DNA of 64,000 bases from Novosphingobium decolorationis (GTDB lineage Bacteria; Pseudomonadota; Alphaproteobacteria; Sphingomonadales; Sphingomonadaceae): NCBI RefSeq assembly GCF_018417475.1, contig NZ_CP054856.1, positions 1,326,001-1,390,000 on the forward strand. The letters are read 5' to 3'. Below are positions 27,117 to 35,415 of this stretch, one piece after another (positions within the stretch are counted from its first letter, which is position 1; every line of letters starts with the position of its first letter). The notes beneath the pieces were generated by a model. It searched no databases and was not told the DNA's origin. It saw nothing but the letters and a program-made list of their open reading frames with translations. The position numbers were made by a program, and so were the translations under genes.

Positions 27117-28307
27117 GCCACTCTCCCCTCCGACATCACCTCGCTGCGACCCGAGGCCTGCCCTGACACCCTGAAAAAGGGTCGGACCGGCGCAGTCTGG
27201 AGGGGGTGGGGGGGACTGACTGCGCCGGCCTTCACTAGCGATAACCGCACTCCCCGAATTGCGTTCCCGGCCCGCGCCACTTTTTTCAAAAAATTTTTGC
27301 AAGCCCGATTCCGCCCCTTGCGAGGGGCCCGAAGGTGACACGGTTGACACCCTCCAGAGGGCACCGCCACCCGCCTCCCCCGCGCCGCCCGGAGGCGCAC
27401 CGACCAGCGCATCCACCCGCCCGCACGAGGCCGCGAACCAGCCGTCCCACTGCGCCCCGCACAGCGCCTGCGCCCCCGGCCAGTCAAAGCCGCAGGCGTC
27501 CTCCCCCGGCGCATCCCCGGTATCCCCCATATCCTCGGCGCGCGCCGCGTACCATTCGTCCTCGACCACCCGGCACATCGCTTCCGAACCCTGCGCCACG
27601 AAATCCTCGCGCCCCCGCGGCAGCACCGGCGAGACCGCGTCATAGTTCGCCCGGTCCTCCACCATGTCCGCCTCGGGCATGAGCCCCGAGACCAGCGCCA
27701 ACACCTCGTCGAACCGCTCCGCCAGATCGGAGACAGAATCCGCCCCCAGGACCTCCCCCGCCTGCCGGTCGAGCCGCCCCAGGTGCGCCAGCAACAGGCG
27801 CGAGTCGAACCGACGCCGCACCCCCACCAGCTCGCCCCGGAACCACACGCTCTCCTCCACGCCCTCCAGCGCGCGCGAGGCCAGCACCTCCTCGGCATGC
27901 TGACGCGCCAGCACCAGAGCCCCGGCCCACCCCGCCGCAAACACCCGGTCCCGCCGCCGCAGCACATAGGCCGACTGGCGACTCATCCCCACCAGTGCAC
28001 AAGCCCCGCGCACATCCCCCCGCTCGGCGAGCGCGTGCAGGAACCGGACCTTGCGGCCCGCGTCCCAGCGTCCGTTCGGCGGAGTTTCGGGAGTTGAAGA
28101 AGAAGAAGAAGAAGAAGTAGAGATGCGAGGGCCATCGCCCTCGCGCTCCCCAACCATCCGCGCAGCGGAAGACGCAGGCCGAGCACCCTCCCCCGGCAAG
28201 CCGATATCCCGGTCACACGGTATCCACCCCCGCCCAAACCGCGTGGACGACGACGCCCCCTGCCCCGCACACGACGATCCCGAAAAAGCCTGCACACTGT
28301 CGGTCAT
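26619..28307 (-). CDS. Uncharacterised helix-turn-helix protein; C-terminal end uncertain
   Basis: The frame starts at ATG 28307 with GGAAGGG just before it. An N-terminal low-complexity part with a seven-Ser tract precedes a conserved-looking region (about residues 78-190): GRWDAGRKVRFLHALAERGD, CALVGMSRQSAYVLRRRD and a long helical stretch ending LGRLDRQAG. This is an HTH of the kind seen in terminase-small-subunit-like or resolvase-type proteins; I do not know a function. The frame then stays open through a low-complexity tail and antisense through rlpA to 26619, which is unlikely to be translated. A one-base slip at the A6 run (plus-strand T6 at 27281-27286) would end the protein at 27235, before rlpA. 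Support is good for about 27300-28307 only. Confidence 0.55.
   Translation of the reverse strand: MTDSVQAFSGSSCAGQGASSSTRFGRGWIPCDRDIGLPGEGARPASSAARMVGEREGDGPRISTSSSSSSSTPETPPNGRWDAGRKVRFLHALAERGDVRGACALVGMSRQSAYVLRRRDRVFAAGWAGALVLARQHAEEVLASRALEGVEESVWFRGELVGVRRRFDSRLLLAHLGRLDRQAGEVLGADSVSDLAERFDEVLALVSGLMPEADMVEDRANYDAVSPVLPRGREDFVAQGSEAMCRVVEDEWYAARAEDMGDTGDAPGEDACGFDWPGAQALCGAQWDGWFAASCGRVDALVGAPPGGAGEAGGGALWRVSTVSPSGPSQGAESGLQKFFEKSGAGRERNSGSAVIASEGRRSQSPPPPPDCAGPTLFQGVRAGLGSQRGDVGGESGSAFLSEDGEFDRSRATAHDADFACGGFRQIDDAVAVVGPAIRDGDDDAFAVARIGDLDLRAEGQAGVRGGQFLGIEDGAAGGAATGELHAVVAGNARADRFEGVFHDFRRGRERLHDRLRDHGGCGLNCGDGRNSFDGGSPGIGVDGPGERERDRGGNTCQQSEA
27187..27228 (+). terminator. Hairpin with G-rich loop downstream of rlpA
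   Basis: CCGGCGCAGTC (27187-27197) pairs perfectly with GACTGCGCCGG (27218-27228). The 20-base loop is almost all G (runs of five and seven G). It lies about 70 bases after the rlpA stop and may act as a terminator for rlpA and for the opposing gene. Confidence 0.6.
28096..28116. repeat. (GAA)7 trinucleotide microsatellite inside the HTH gene
   Basis: Seven perfect GAA units on the plus strand, read as seven TTC/TCT-phase Ser codons in the minus-strand protein, between its variable N-terminus and its HTH region. Slippage would change the Ser count in-frame. Confidence 0.9.
28122..28151 (-). repeat. Left arm of 30-bp inverted repeat; half copy of the double-hairpin repeat family
   Basis: These 30 bases are the exact reverse complement of 29973-30002. 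The core is GAGGGCCATCGCCCTC, itself a hairpin, followed by GCGCTCCCC. It is related to hairpin B of the 113-bp intergenic repeats but carries CGCGAGGGC where those have CCCGAGGGC. It lies inside the N-terminal codons of the HTH gene, which suggests that part of the ORF came from the repeat. Confidence 0.88.
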
Positions 28308-28472
28308 GGTCCACCCTTCCGATGCTCTCGAAAAGCCAATCCGGCGCGGAGAAACCTCAACGCGCCGGGGTGAACCAGATCATGTATCGCAGGACTGAAC
28401 GGGTAGGAAAGTAGAATCACCACCCGGCATCATCTGGCTGGAGCCGTGACGCAAATCATGAAAAACTTAAGA

Positions 28473-28513
28473 GCTTCCACCTAGGAAGCATGAGCTCCCA
28501 ATCACGAGTGATT
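28473..28513. promoter_or_regulatory. Two palindromes directly upstream of the DUF4747 gene
   Basis: GCTTCC-accta-GGAAGC (28473-28489) and AATCAC-ga-GTGATT (28500-28513) lie just before the ribosome-binding site GAGG at 28517-28520. They could be operator sites or leader hairpins controlling the two-gene island. The flanking region 28308-28526 shows no gene. Confidence 0.45.
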
Positions 28514-28526
28514 TTTGAGGTTCAGA

Positions 28527-29381
28527 ATGCCTGATACAAGTACGATCCCTATCGGTTTTCTCAATGTCGTAGCTTCGCCACATCCACAAGGCATCTATCA
28601 CAACGCGTTACAGCAAGCATCTCTCGAGCCCGTACAATACCGTGGACGAGACTGGGCGATCATCAAGCCTCCGTCGAAGAGCCAAAGCGACACTCAAATC
28701 TATGAAGGACAAATATGTGTTTGGACAGACGTCAACCCTGAAGAACCGTCAATTGACAAGACAACCTTTCAAGAAGAAATCGTCGGAGACAACCTAAAAA
28801 AAGTCTTCGAAAAACAGGGATTTAACAACAGGACATTTAGCTACGCACTAGACGAAAACACACATAAAATTGCCATTGAGCTCAAAAATGAACTAGGAAA
28901 AACGCTCTCGATACACTTGGCCGGAAAAATATTCCAAAAAGCGCTTGAGCGCTTGAACACTGGCGAAACCACCTATGAAGTAACGGTTCAACCCACAGAA
29001 GACGCGTTGAAAAATGTATTAGATCTGCATCGAATTGATAAAATTTCAATTTTACTCAAGAGACCAAACCCCGGCGATCACCGCGGCGACGATGCTGAAC
29101 AAATTCTACGAGAACTCGACGATCAGAAATTAAAATCTGCAGTCTATCAATTCAATCGACAACCTGGAACGGATGGAATTAAGCTCAACAGTCGAAATCT
29201 GACCAGAGCTTCTGTCGCAGCCGAAAATGGCAATGTTCAAAGTTCAGGTCTCAATGAGAATGAACAAAAGGTCCACCGATCGACAAAAGAATATCCACTT
29301 GTAATACAAAAAATAATCGACAAAGCAACCAGCCATTTGATTGCAATCAGAGATGAGGTGAAACGTTTCCGTGCCACATAA
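28527..29381 (+). CDS. DUF4747-family protein
   Basis: The 284-residue soluble protein starts at ATG 28527, with TGAGG at spacing about 6; a TTG 12 bases upstream is less likely. It resembles the DUF4747 family as I know it: an N-terminal ASPHPQGIYHNAL segment, a beta-rich N-terminal half, then YEVTVQPTEDALKNVLDLHR followed by ISILLKRPNPGD, and a C-terminal SVAAENGNVQSSGLNENE. No catalytic motif is evident. Base composition is far more AT-rich than the surroundings and codon use is correspondingly unlike neighbouring genes, a sign of transfer. Its last 11 bases overlap the start of a membrane-protein gene, so the two form a translationally coupled pair. The role is unknown; the setting suggests a defence or mobile-element function. 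Confidence 0.82.
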   Translation: MPDTSTIPIGFLNVVASPHPQGIYHNALQQASLEPVQYRGRDWAIIKPPSKSQSDTQIYEGQICVWTDVNPEEPSIDKTTFQEEIVGDNLKKVFEKQGFNNRTFSYALDENTHKIAIELKNELGKTLSIHLAGKIFQKALERLNTGETTYEVTVQPTEDALKNVLDLHRIDKISILLKRPNPGDHRGDDAEQILRELDDQKLKSAVYQFNRQPGTDGIKLNSRNLTRASVAAENGNVQSSGLNENEQKVHRSTKEYPLVIQKIIDKATSHLIAIRDEVKRFRAT

Positions 29382-29877
29382 GAACTCTTATCAGGGATAC
29401 TGGAGCGTCTATGGCGGGCTGCATGCGCTATTTAAGTCTGCCTATTTTTGGGCCGCGATTGCAACCACATCTATGTGCTCGTCGATTTGGATGAGTGTCG
29501 ATGGTAAAGCCGACCAATGGCGAAATTGCGTGACTTCTGGCGTCCCTTCCCTTCTTGGCTTCTCCTTGGGCGGGATGGCAATAATGCTATCTTTTTCGAG
29601 CGGGCGTTTTCTCGATGCGATCCGACAAAATGGCAAAAAAGACTCGTACTTAATGAAGATGGTCGCAAGCTTCTTCCATCTATCCATAGTACTATCATTC
29701 AGCCTGATCGCTCAAATTTTCCTGATGTTAGAAATGCCATACTGCTTGAAGGTAGCCACACAGTGCGTCGCCTTTTTTTCTTTTGTATATGGAATATTAC
29801 TCGTCCCATCTACTGTTGCCAGTATTTGGCACACTGCACGTATATTTAATGCAGCCATCGAGAACGAAGAAACATAA
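29371..29877 (+). CDS. Four-helix membrane protein coupled to the DUF4747 gene
   Basis: A 168-residue protein starting at GTG 29371, inside the last codons of the DUF4747 gene. Four hydrophobic segments are visible: about residues 22-44 (FWAAIATTSMCSSIWMSV), 55-77 (LLGFSLGGMAIMLSF), 95-120 (FFHLSIVLSFSLIAQIFLML) and 127-150 (CVAFFSFVYGILLVPSTVA). A charged loop RFLDAIRQNGKKDSYLMK lies between helices 2 and 3. I recognise no family. Composition is AT-rich like its partner. A soluble protein plus a small multi-span membrane protein is a common layout for sensor-effector defence modules, but that is inference. Confidence 0.82.
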   Translation: MPHKNSYQGYWSVYGGLHALFKSAYFWAAIATTSMCSSIWMSVDGKADQWRNCVTSGVPSLLGFSLGGMAIMLSFSSGRFLDAIRQNGKKDSYLMKMVASFFHLSIVLSFSLIAQIFLMLEMPYCLKVATQCVAFFSFVYGILLVPSTVASIWHTARIFNAAIENEET

Positions 29878-29972
29878 ATCTAGCCAAGTCTAATCATCAA
29901 GCCCATTTGCGAAGTCAGGAGAATCCAACAGTCCCCCGCCAACCTCCACGGCACACCTGCCCTCGACAGTTC

Positions 29973-30002
29973 GGGGAGCGCGAGGGCGATGGCCCTCGCA
30001 TC
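29973..30002 (+). repeat. Right arm of 30-bp inverted repeat; half copy of the double-hairpin repeat family
   Basis: Exact reverse complement of 28122-28151. It is preceded by CCTCGACAGTTC, which matches the segment before hairpin B in the full 113-bp repeats (CTCGACAGTTTGGGG), so this arm is a longer piece of that family than the left arm. Ten-base direct repeats TTGCGAAGTC at 29907-29916 and 30027-30036 lie on either side of it, and GACTTCG/CGAAGTC (30015-30036) forms a hairpin. The rest of the 250-base gap 29878-30129 shows no gene. Confidence 0.88.
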
Positions 30003-30129
30003 CTTTCCCCTTCTGACTTCGTAAAATTGCGAAGTCCGGAAGTTCGTTAACTAAGTAAAGACCTCTAGCCCATAGATACCGCGGAGATGCGCCAAGGCGC
30101 AGGTTGTGGGCGATTAAGAGGGATTACAG

Positions 30130-31017
30130 GTGGTTCACAGGTTGCAGGAGGCTTTCGCGACCCTTGAGGGGGAGCGGGACTACACGCAGGGGCTTGCGGC
30201 ATGGATTGCGGCGGGGGATCTGGATCGGGCCGAGGAGGTCTTGGCGGCCGACCTGGCCGCGCTCGACACCGATCTGGCGCGGCTGTGTCTGGCCACGCCG
30301 CGCGCGGCGGTGGAGATTTCGGGCTGGGCCGAGCTGGTCGATGCCGTGGACATGCACGAGGGCGCTCCGATCACCGCGCTCACCATCGGCCTGGCCAACG
30401 AGCTGGACGTCGCCTTCGAAAAGGACATCCCCCACGCGCCCGTCCTGCTCCACGGGCTCTACACCGACGAGGCCTTCGCCTTTTCGTCCACCTCGCCCGC
30501 AGAGCTGCGCGCCCTGTGCGCCGCCGACGAGGCCCCCTGGGCCGAGCGCGAGGAAGACATCGAGCTCTATCTGGAGATCGACGGCCTCACCGCGATCAAC
30601 ACCGCGCTGCTGCGCCACAAGCGCCGCTACTTCATCCGCGAGGACGCAGAAGGCGCCCCGGCCCCGCGCGCCTATGTCGAGGCCGTGCTCGCCGCCTGGC
30701 TGCGCGCGCTGCGCTTCCACCAGGCGGTCGCCACCGAAGTCGCCGTGCAGGGCCTGCCGGGTCGCGTCGCGGTGATCTCGGGCACGGTCGACATGGGCAC
30801 CGAGGCGGCCATGGTCCACCTCGCAAAGGGCGCGCTGACCGACGACACTTTCGGCTCGCTCGCCGCCGTCAGCCTCCAGCGCAAGGTGCCCCTGCCCGCC
30901 TACGACCCCAACGCCACCGGCTCGGCCATCCGCCGCAAGGTCGTCGCCGCCGAAACCGAACTGGCTCCGCCGCCGCGGAAGCTCGGCTTCTTCGCGCGGC
31001 TGTTCGGACGGCGCTGA
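30130..31017 (+). CDS. Conserved hypothetical protein
   Basis: A 295-residue soluble, acidic protein from GTG 30130, preceded by AGAGGG at spacing 7. It has normal GC-rich codon use. Visible segments include LANELDVAFEKDIPHAPVLL, DIELYLEIDGLTAINTALLR and a basic C-terminus PPRKLGFFARLFGRR with a possible amphipathic membrane-associated end. No motif assigns a function. It lies between the AT-rich island and a full copy of the 113-bp repeat that separates it from the convergent uvrA. Confidence 0.8.
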   Translation: MVHRLQEAFATLEGERDYTQGLAAWIAAGDLDRAEEVLAADLAALDTDLARLCLATPRAAVEISGWAELVDAVDMHEGAPITALTIGLANELDVAFEKDIPHAPVLLHGLYTDEAFAFSSTSPAELRALCAADEAPWAEREEDIELYLEIDGLTAINTALLRHKRRYFIREDAEGAPAPRAYVEAVLAAWLRALRFHQAVATEVAVQGLPGRVAVISGTVDMGTEAAMVHLAKGALTDDTFGSLAAVSLQRKVPLPAYDPNATGSAIRRKVVAAETELAPPPRKLGFFARLFGRR

Positions 31018-31037
31018 GGAAGCAGGAAGGAGAGATT

Positions 31038-31150
31038 CAAGGGGCCATCGCCCCTTGACCCCAAAACGGGCGACCTCACCTTCCTGGCGCCACGTGGCGC
31101 GCGGGACGAGAGCTCGACAGTTTGGGGAGCCCGAGGGCAATGGCCCTCGG
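31038..31150 (+). repeat. 113-bp double-hairpin intergenic repeat, full copy
   Basis: Hairpin A is CAAGGGGC-CATC-GCCCCTTG (31038-31057); hairpin B is CCGAGGGC-AATG-GCCCTCGG (31131-31150). Between them are ACCCCAAAACGGGCGACCTC and GCGCCACGTGGCGCG, another palindrome. It fills the gap between two convergent genes (the hypothetical protein and uvrA) and could end transcription from both sides. Confidence 0.9.
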
Positions 31151-31170
31151 AATCATCCCTCTGTTCGACC

Positions 31171-34086
31171 TCAGGCCTCCAGCAGGGGCTTGAGGTAGTG
31201 CCCGGTGAAGGAGCGTTCGTTCTTCACCACGTCCTCGGGCGTGCCCACGGCGACGATCTCGCCCCCGCGCACGCCGCCTTCGGGGCCCAGGTCGATCAGC
31301 CAGTCGGCGGTCTTGATGACATCGAGGTTGTGCTCGATGACGACCACCGAGTTGCCCTGCTCGACCAGTCGATGCAGCACTTCCAGCAGCTTGCGCACGT
31401 CCTCGAAGTGGAGGCCCGTGGTCGGCTCATCGAGGATATAGAGCGTCTGCCCGGTCGAGCGGCGCGCCAGTTCCTTGGCGAGCTTGACGCGCTGCGCCTC
31501 ACCGCCCGAAAGCGTCGTCGCCTGCTGGCCGACCTTGATGTAGCCAAGCCCCACCTCGCACAGCATCTGCATCTTGTCGCGGATCGGCGGCACCGCCTTG
31601 AAGAACTCGACCGCATCCTCAATCGTCATGTCGAGCACGTCGGCGATCGAGTGGCCCTTGAACTTCACCTCCAGCGTCTCGCGGTTGTAGCGCTTGCCGT
31701 CGCATTCCTCGCAGGTGACGTAGACGTCGGGCAGGAAGTGCATCTCGATCTTGATGAGGCCATCGCCGTGGCACGCCTCGCAGCGCCCGCCCTTGACATT
31801 GAAGCTGAAGCGCCCGGGCTTGTAGCCGCGCGCTTCGGATTCCGGGAGCCCGGCAAACCAGTCGCGGATCTGGGTGAAGGCGCCGGTGTAGGTCGCCGGG
31901 TTGGAGCGCGGGGTGCGCCCGATCGGGGACTGGTCGATCTCGATCACCTTGTCGCAGGCTTCGAGCCCACGGATCGCATCGTGGGGCCCTGCGATCACGC
32001 GCGCGCCGTTCAAGGTACGGCTCGCGCCCGCCTGCAGCGTGTCGATGGTGAGCGAGGACTTGCCCGAACCCGAAACGCCGGTCACGCAGCAGAAGGTGCC
32101 CAGCGGAAACTCGGCGGTGACGCCCTTCAGGTTGTTCGCACGCGCGTTTTCGACCGTCACCGACTTGCCGTTGCCCTTGCGGCGCGTGGCCGGGACCTCG
32201 ATCCTGCGTTCGCCGGTGAGGTACTGCGCGGTCAGGCTGCTCTTGCTCTTGAGCACCTGCTTCAAGGTGCCCTCGGCGACGATCTCGCCGCCGTGGACGC
32301 CCGCGCCGGGGCCCAGGTCTACCACGTAGTCCGCCGCGCGGATCGCGTCCTCGTCGTGCTCGACGACGATCACCGTGTTGCCCAGGTCCCGCAGACGCTT
32401 CAGGGTTTCGAGCAGGCGATCGTTGTCGCGCTGGTGCAGGCCGATGGAGGGCTCGTCCAGCACGTAGAGCACGCCCGAAAGCCCCGAACCGATCTGGCTG
32501 GCAAGGCGGATGCGCTGGCTCTCACCGCCCGAGAGCGTACCCGAAGTCCGGTCGAGGTTGAGGTAATCGAGCCCGACGTTGTTGAGGAAGCCGAGGCGCT
32601 CGTTGATTTCCTTCAGGATGGCCTTGGCGATCTGCGCCTGCTGGTCGGTGAGCTTGCCTTCGAGGCTTCCGAACCAGGCGAAGGCGTCCGCCACCGAAAG
32701 CCGCGCGGCATCGGCAATGTCGCTTTCCGCCAGACGCACGCACAGCGCTTCGGGCTTGAGACGCTTGCCGTCGCACACCTCGCAGGGCTGCGCGGTCTGG
32801 AAGCGCTGGAGCTCCTCGCGCATCAGCGCGCTGTCGGTCTGGACAAGGCGGCGGTTGAGGTTGCCGATCACGCCCTCGAAGGGCTTGGTGACGGTGTATT
32901 CCTTGCGCCCGTCCTTGAAGGTGAGCGGCACCGGCGAGCCGGCCGTGCCATAGAGGATGACGATGCGCACCTCGCTCGGCAGGTCCTGCCAGGGCGTGGT
33001 GAGATCGAAGCCGAAGTGGTTGGCCAGGCTGGCCAGCACCTGCATGTAGTAAGGGGACGGCGGGTTCGACTTGGCCCAGGGCACGAGCGCGCCCTGCTTG
33101 AGTGTCAGCCCCTCGTTGGGGACCACGAGCTGGGGGTCGAATTCCATCTTCTCGCCCAGACCGTCACAGGCCGGGCACGCGCCCTGCGGCGCGTTGAAGG
33201 AGAACAGGCGCGGCTCGATCTCTTCGATGGTGAAGCCCGAGACCGGACAGGCGAACTTTTCCGAAAAGACGATGCGGTTGGCCGGAAGCCCTGCGCCCTT
33301 CAGGTTCTTCTTGCCCTTGGCGCCCTTCGCGGCCTCGGCCTCGTCCTCACGCCCCGGCACCACGCCATCGGCAAGATCGACATAGGCAAGCCCCTCGGCC
33401 AGCTTGAGCGCCTGCTCGAAGCTGTCGGCCAGGCGCGTCTGGATACCGTCCTTGACCGCGATGCGGTCCACCACGACCTCGATGTCGTGCTTGTACTTCT
33501 TGTCGAGCGCGGGCGCGTCCTCGATGGGGTAAAGCTCGCCGTCGATGCGCACGCGGGTGAAGCCCGACTTCTGCCACTCGGCCAGTTCCTTGCGGTACTC
33601 GCCCTTGCGCCCGCGCACGACGGGGGCGAGCAGGTAGAGCCGCGTGCCCTCGGGCAGCTCCATCACCCGGTCGACCATGTTGGAGACGGTCTGCGCCTCG
33701 ATGGGAAGGCCGGTCGCGGGCGAATAGGGCACACCCACGCGCGCCCAGAGCAGGCGCATGTAGTCCCAGATCTCGGTCACGGTGGCGACGGTCGAGCGCG
33801 GGTTGCGGCTCGTCGTCTTCTGCTCGATGGAAATGGCAGGGCTGAGGCCGTCGATGTGCTCCACATCGGGCTTCTGCATCATTTCAAGGAACTGGCGCGC
33901 GTAGGCCGAGAGGCTCTCGACGTAGCGGCGCTGGCCTTCGGCGTAGATCGTGTCGAAGGCGAGGCTCGACTTGCCCGACCCCGAAAGCCCGGTGATGACG
34001 ATCAGCTTGTCGCGCGGCAGCGCGATATCGAAGCCCTTGAGGTTATGCTCGCGCGCACCGCGCACGGTGATGTGGGTCAGACTCAT
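31171..34086 (-). CDS. uvrA: UvrABC system protein A
   Basis: The damage-recognition ATPase of nucleotide excision repair. The 971-residue protein has two ABC ATPase modules: Walker [13 protein letters not shown] near residue 35 and [15 protein letters not shown] in the second half; signature motifs [13 protein letters not shown] and [13 protein letters not shown]; and Walker B regions [14 protein letters not shown] and [14 protein letters not shown]. Zinc-binding Cys pairs occur in [21 protein letters not shown] and in [18 protein letters not shown]. There is a basic insertion of Lys, Gly and Ala ([20 protein letters not shown]) before the first zinc module. Length and order are typical of alphaproteobacterial UvrA. 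Confidence 0.99.
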   Translation of the reverse strand: MSLTHITVRGAREHNLKGFDIALPRDKLIVITGLSGSGKSSLAFDTIYAEGQRRYVESLSAYARQFLEMMQKPDVEHIDGLSPAISIEQKTTSRNPRSTVATVTEIWDYMRLLWARVGVPYSPATGLPIEAQTVSNMVDRVMELPEGTRLYLLAPVVRGRKGEYRKELAEWQKSGFTRVRIDGELYPIEDAPALDKKYKHDIEVVVDRIAVKDGIQTRLADSFEQALKLAEGLAYVDLADGVVPGREDEAEAAKGAKGKKNLKGAGLPANRIVFSEKFACPVSGFTIEEIEPRLFSFNAPQGACPACDGLGEKMEFDPQLVVPNEGLTLKQGALVPWAKSNPPSPYYMQVLASLANHFGFDLTTPWQDLPSEVRIVILYGTAGSPVPLTFKDGRKEYTVTKPFEGVIGNLNRRLVQTDSALMREELQRFQTAQPCEVCDGKRLKPEALCVRLAESDIADAARLSVADAFAWFGSLEGKLTDQQAQIAKAILKEINERLGFLNNVGLDYLNLDRTSGTLSGGESQRIRLASQIGSGLSGVLYVLDEPSIGLHQRDNDRLLETLKRLRDLGNTVIVVEHDEDAIRAADYVVDLGPGAGVHGGEIVAEGTLKQVLKSKSSLTAQYLTGERRIEVPATRRKGNGKSVTVENARANNLKGVTAEFPLGTFCCVTGVSGSGKSSLTIDTLQAGASRTLNGARVIAGPHDAIRGLEACDKVIEIDQSPIGRTPRSNPATYTGAFTQIRDWFAGLPESEARGYKPGRFSFNVKGGRCEACHGDGLIKIEMHFLPDVYVTCEECDGKRYNRETLEVKFKGHSIADVLDMTIEDAVEFFKAVPPIRDKMQMLCEVGLGYIKVGQQATTLSGGEAQRVKLAKELARRSTGQTLYILDEPTTGLHFEDVRKLLEVLHRLVEQGNSVVVIEHNLDVIKTADWLIDLGPEGGVRGGEIVAVGTPEDVVKNERSFTGHYLKPLLEA

Positions 34087-34334
34087 GGGGGCCTATGTTC
34101 CAGATTTGTTCGCGTCGTTCAAGCGTCCGGCGCGCAGATTGGCCCCCTAGATATGTCCGCGGGCCCCAAGCGCAATGCCTTGAGGGCCCTGCGGTTCCCC
34201 AGCGCATGGGGCATCGGGCCTGGAACGTGCCCGAGAACCCGAATACTGAGCACGGTTACCTAGAGGGCGGCAGGACGGCAAGACGACATTGTCCAGCAGT
34301 CCAACGGCTTCCCGCGAAGAAGGAAGTCCTTTTT

Positions 34335-34447
34335 CAAGGGGCCATCGCCCCTTGACCCCATAACGGGCGACCTCACCTTTCTCGCGCTACGTGGCGCGCA
34401 GGACGTGAGGTTGACGGTATGGGGAGCCCGAGGGCGATGGCCCTCGG
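34335..34447 (+). repeat. 113-bp double-hairpin intergenic repeat, full copy
   Basis: Hairpin A at 34335-34354, hairpin B CCGAGGGC-GATG-GCCCTCGG at 34428-34447. It lies between arsH (ends at 34471) and the uvrA start. The rest of the 385-base uvrA-arsH gap (34087-34470) shows no gene. Its middle part (CGCGCTACGTGGCGCG) varies from the other copies while both hairpins are conserved. Confidence 0.9.
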
Positions 34448-34470
34448 ACTGAATTTCTTTCTCTCCCGCC

Positions 34471-35214
34471 TCAGGCCAACCCGGCCTTCTCGACATGCGT
34501 TTCCACCCGCTGGTCCTTGTCCTTGCGCTCCGAGTAGCGGTCGACAAGTTGTTCGGCGTGGGGGCGCAGGAGGACGGTGAAGCGGACCAGCTCTTCCATG
34601 ACATCGACGATGCGGTCGTAGTAGCTCGACGGGGTCATCCGGCCCGCCTCGTCGAACTCCTCGTAGGCCTTGGCGACCGAGGACTGGTTGGGGATGGTGA
34701 ACATCCGCATCCAGCGGCCCAGAACGCGCAAGGTGTTGATCGAGTTGAACGATTGCGAGCCTGCGCTGACCTGCATGACGGCCAGCGCGCGCCCTTGCGT
34801 GGGGCGCAGGCCCTTGAACGCCAGCGGCAGGTGATCGATCTGCGTCTTCATGATGCCGGTGATCTGGCCGTGGCGCTCCGGGCTGCACCAGACCTGCGCT
34901 TCGGACCACAGCGCATGCTCGCGCAGTTCGTGGACGGCCGGGTGATCGTCCCCCGGCACCTGGTCGGGGAGCGGCAGGTCGCGGGGGTCGAAGATGCGCG
35001 TCTCGCAGCCGAAGTACTGCAGGAGGCGCGCCGCCTCCTCGACCGCAAGGCGCGAGTAGGAGCGTTCGCGCAGCGACCCGTAGAGGAGCAGGATGCGCGG
35101 CGGCGGGTCCAGTTCGCCCAGCCCCTGCGCGGGGCGCAGGTGCGCGTATTCGGGGCGCAGCGCGGGCAGGCTGTCAGGATCGGGAAGAGCGCGCAGGTAA
35201 CGGTATTCGGACAT
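34471..35214 (-). CDS. arsH: ArsH-type NADPH-dependent FMN reductase
   Basis: ArsH is a flavoprotein that oxidises trivalent organoarsenicals and reduces quinones or azo dyes. The 247-residue protein has the flavodoxin-like core with [20 protein letters not shown] (phosphate-binding loop), [20 protein letters not shown] and the dimer region [23 protein letters not shown] 35214 ([12 protein letters not shown]) gives the expected length; another in-frame ATG at 35232 is possible. No other ars genes are adjacent, so it stands outside an arsenic operon here. Repeats of the double-hairpin family flank it on both sides. Confidence 0.94.
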   Translation of the reverse strand: MSEYRYLRALPDPDSLPALRPEYAHLRPAQGLGELDPPPRILLLYGSLRERSYSRLAVEEAARLLQYFGCETRIFDPRDLPLPDQVPGDDHPAVHELREHALWSEAQVWCSPERHGQITGIMKTQIDHLPLAFKGLRPTQGRALAVMQVSAGSQSFNSINTLRVLGRWMRMFTIPNQSSVAKAYEEFDEAGRMTPSSYYDRIVDVMEELVRFTVLLRPHAEQLVDRYSERKDKDQRVETHVEKAGLA

Positions 35215-35361
35215 GAAGGGCAAAGGCTCCATCGCTGGGACAGGCCGCATCGCAGCGAGGCTGCGGCGGCAACCCATCGGAAATACCCGATGCGATGCAT
35301 CTGCGTCAAACGGCCCGACAGTAAGCCTTTGTAGATCGCCGAAGCAGGCAAAGAGAAGATT

Positions 35362-35405
35362 CCGAGGGCCATCGCCCTCGGGCTCCCCATACCATCGACC
35401 TCACC
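35362..35405 (-). repeat. Half copy of the double-hairpin repeat, reverse orientation
   Basis: Only hairpin B, CCGAGGGC-CATC-GCCCTCGG (35362-35381), and the adjoining GCTCCCCATACCATCGACCT are present. Read on the minus strand it matches the right half of the copy at 34335-34447 best, including GGTATGGGGAGCCC. It lies in the arsH-muramidase gap. Confidence 0.85.
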
Positions 35406-35415
35406 TTGCGCGCCC

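Noticed and set aside
27104-27967. Alternative minus-strand frame through the HTH gene ending at 27104
   Set aside because: It is Arg/Trp/Cys-rich and lacks the HTH sequence; it is a shadow of the frame starting at 28307.
28122-30002. CRISPR array or toxin-antitoxin locus in the accessory stretch
   Set aside because: There are no regularly spaced direct repeats, and the two island proteins (284 and 168 residues, the second with four spans) do not fit a classic toxin-antitoxin pair.
31198-34263. A 1021-codon open frame antisense to uvrA
   Set aside because: It is the mirror frame of a well-conserved gene; composition is typical of GC-rich antisense frames and no domain is recognisable.
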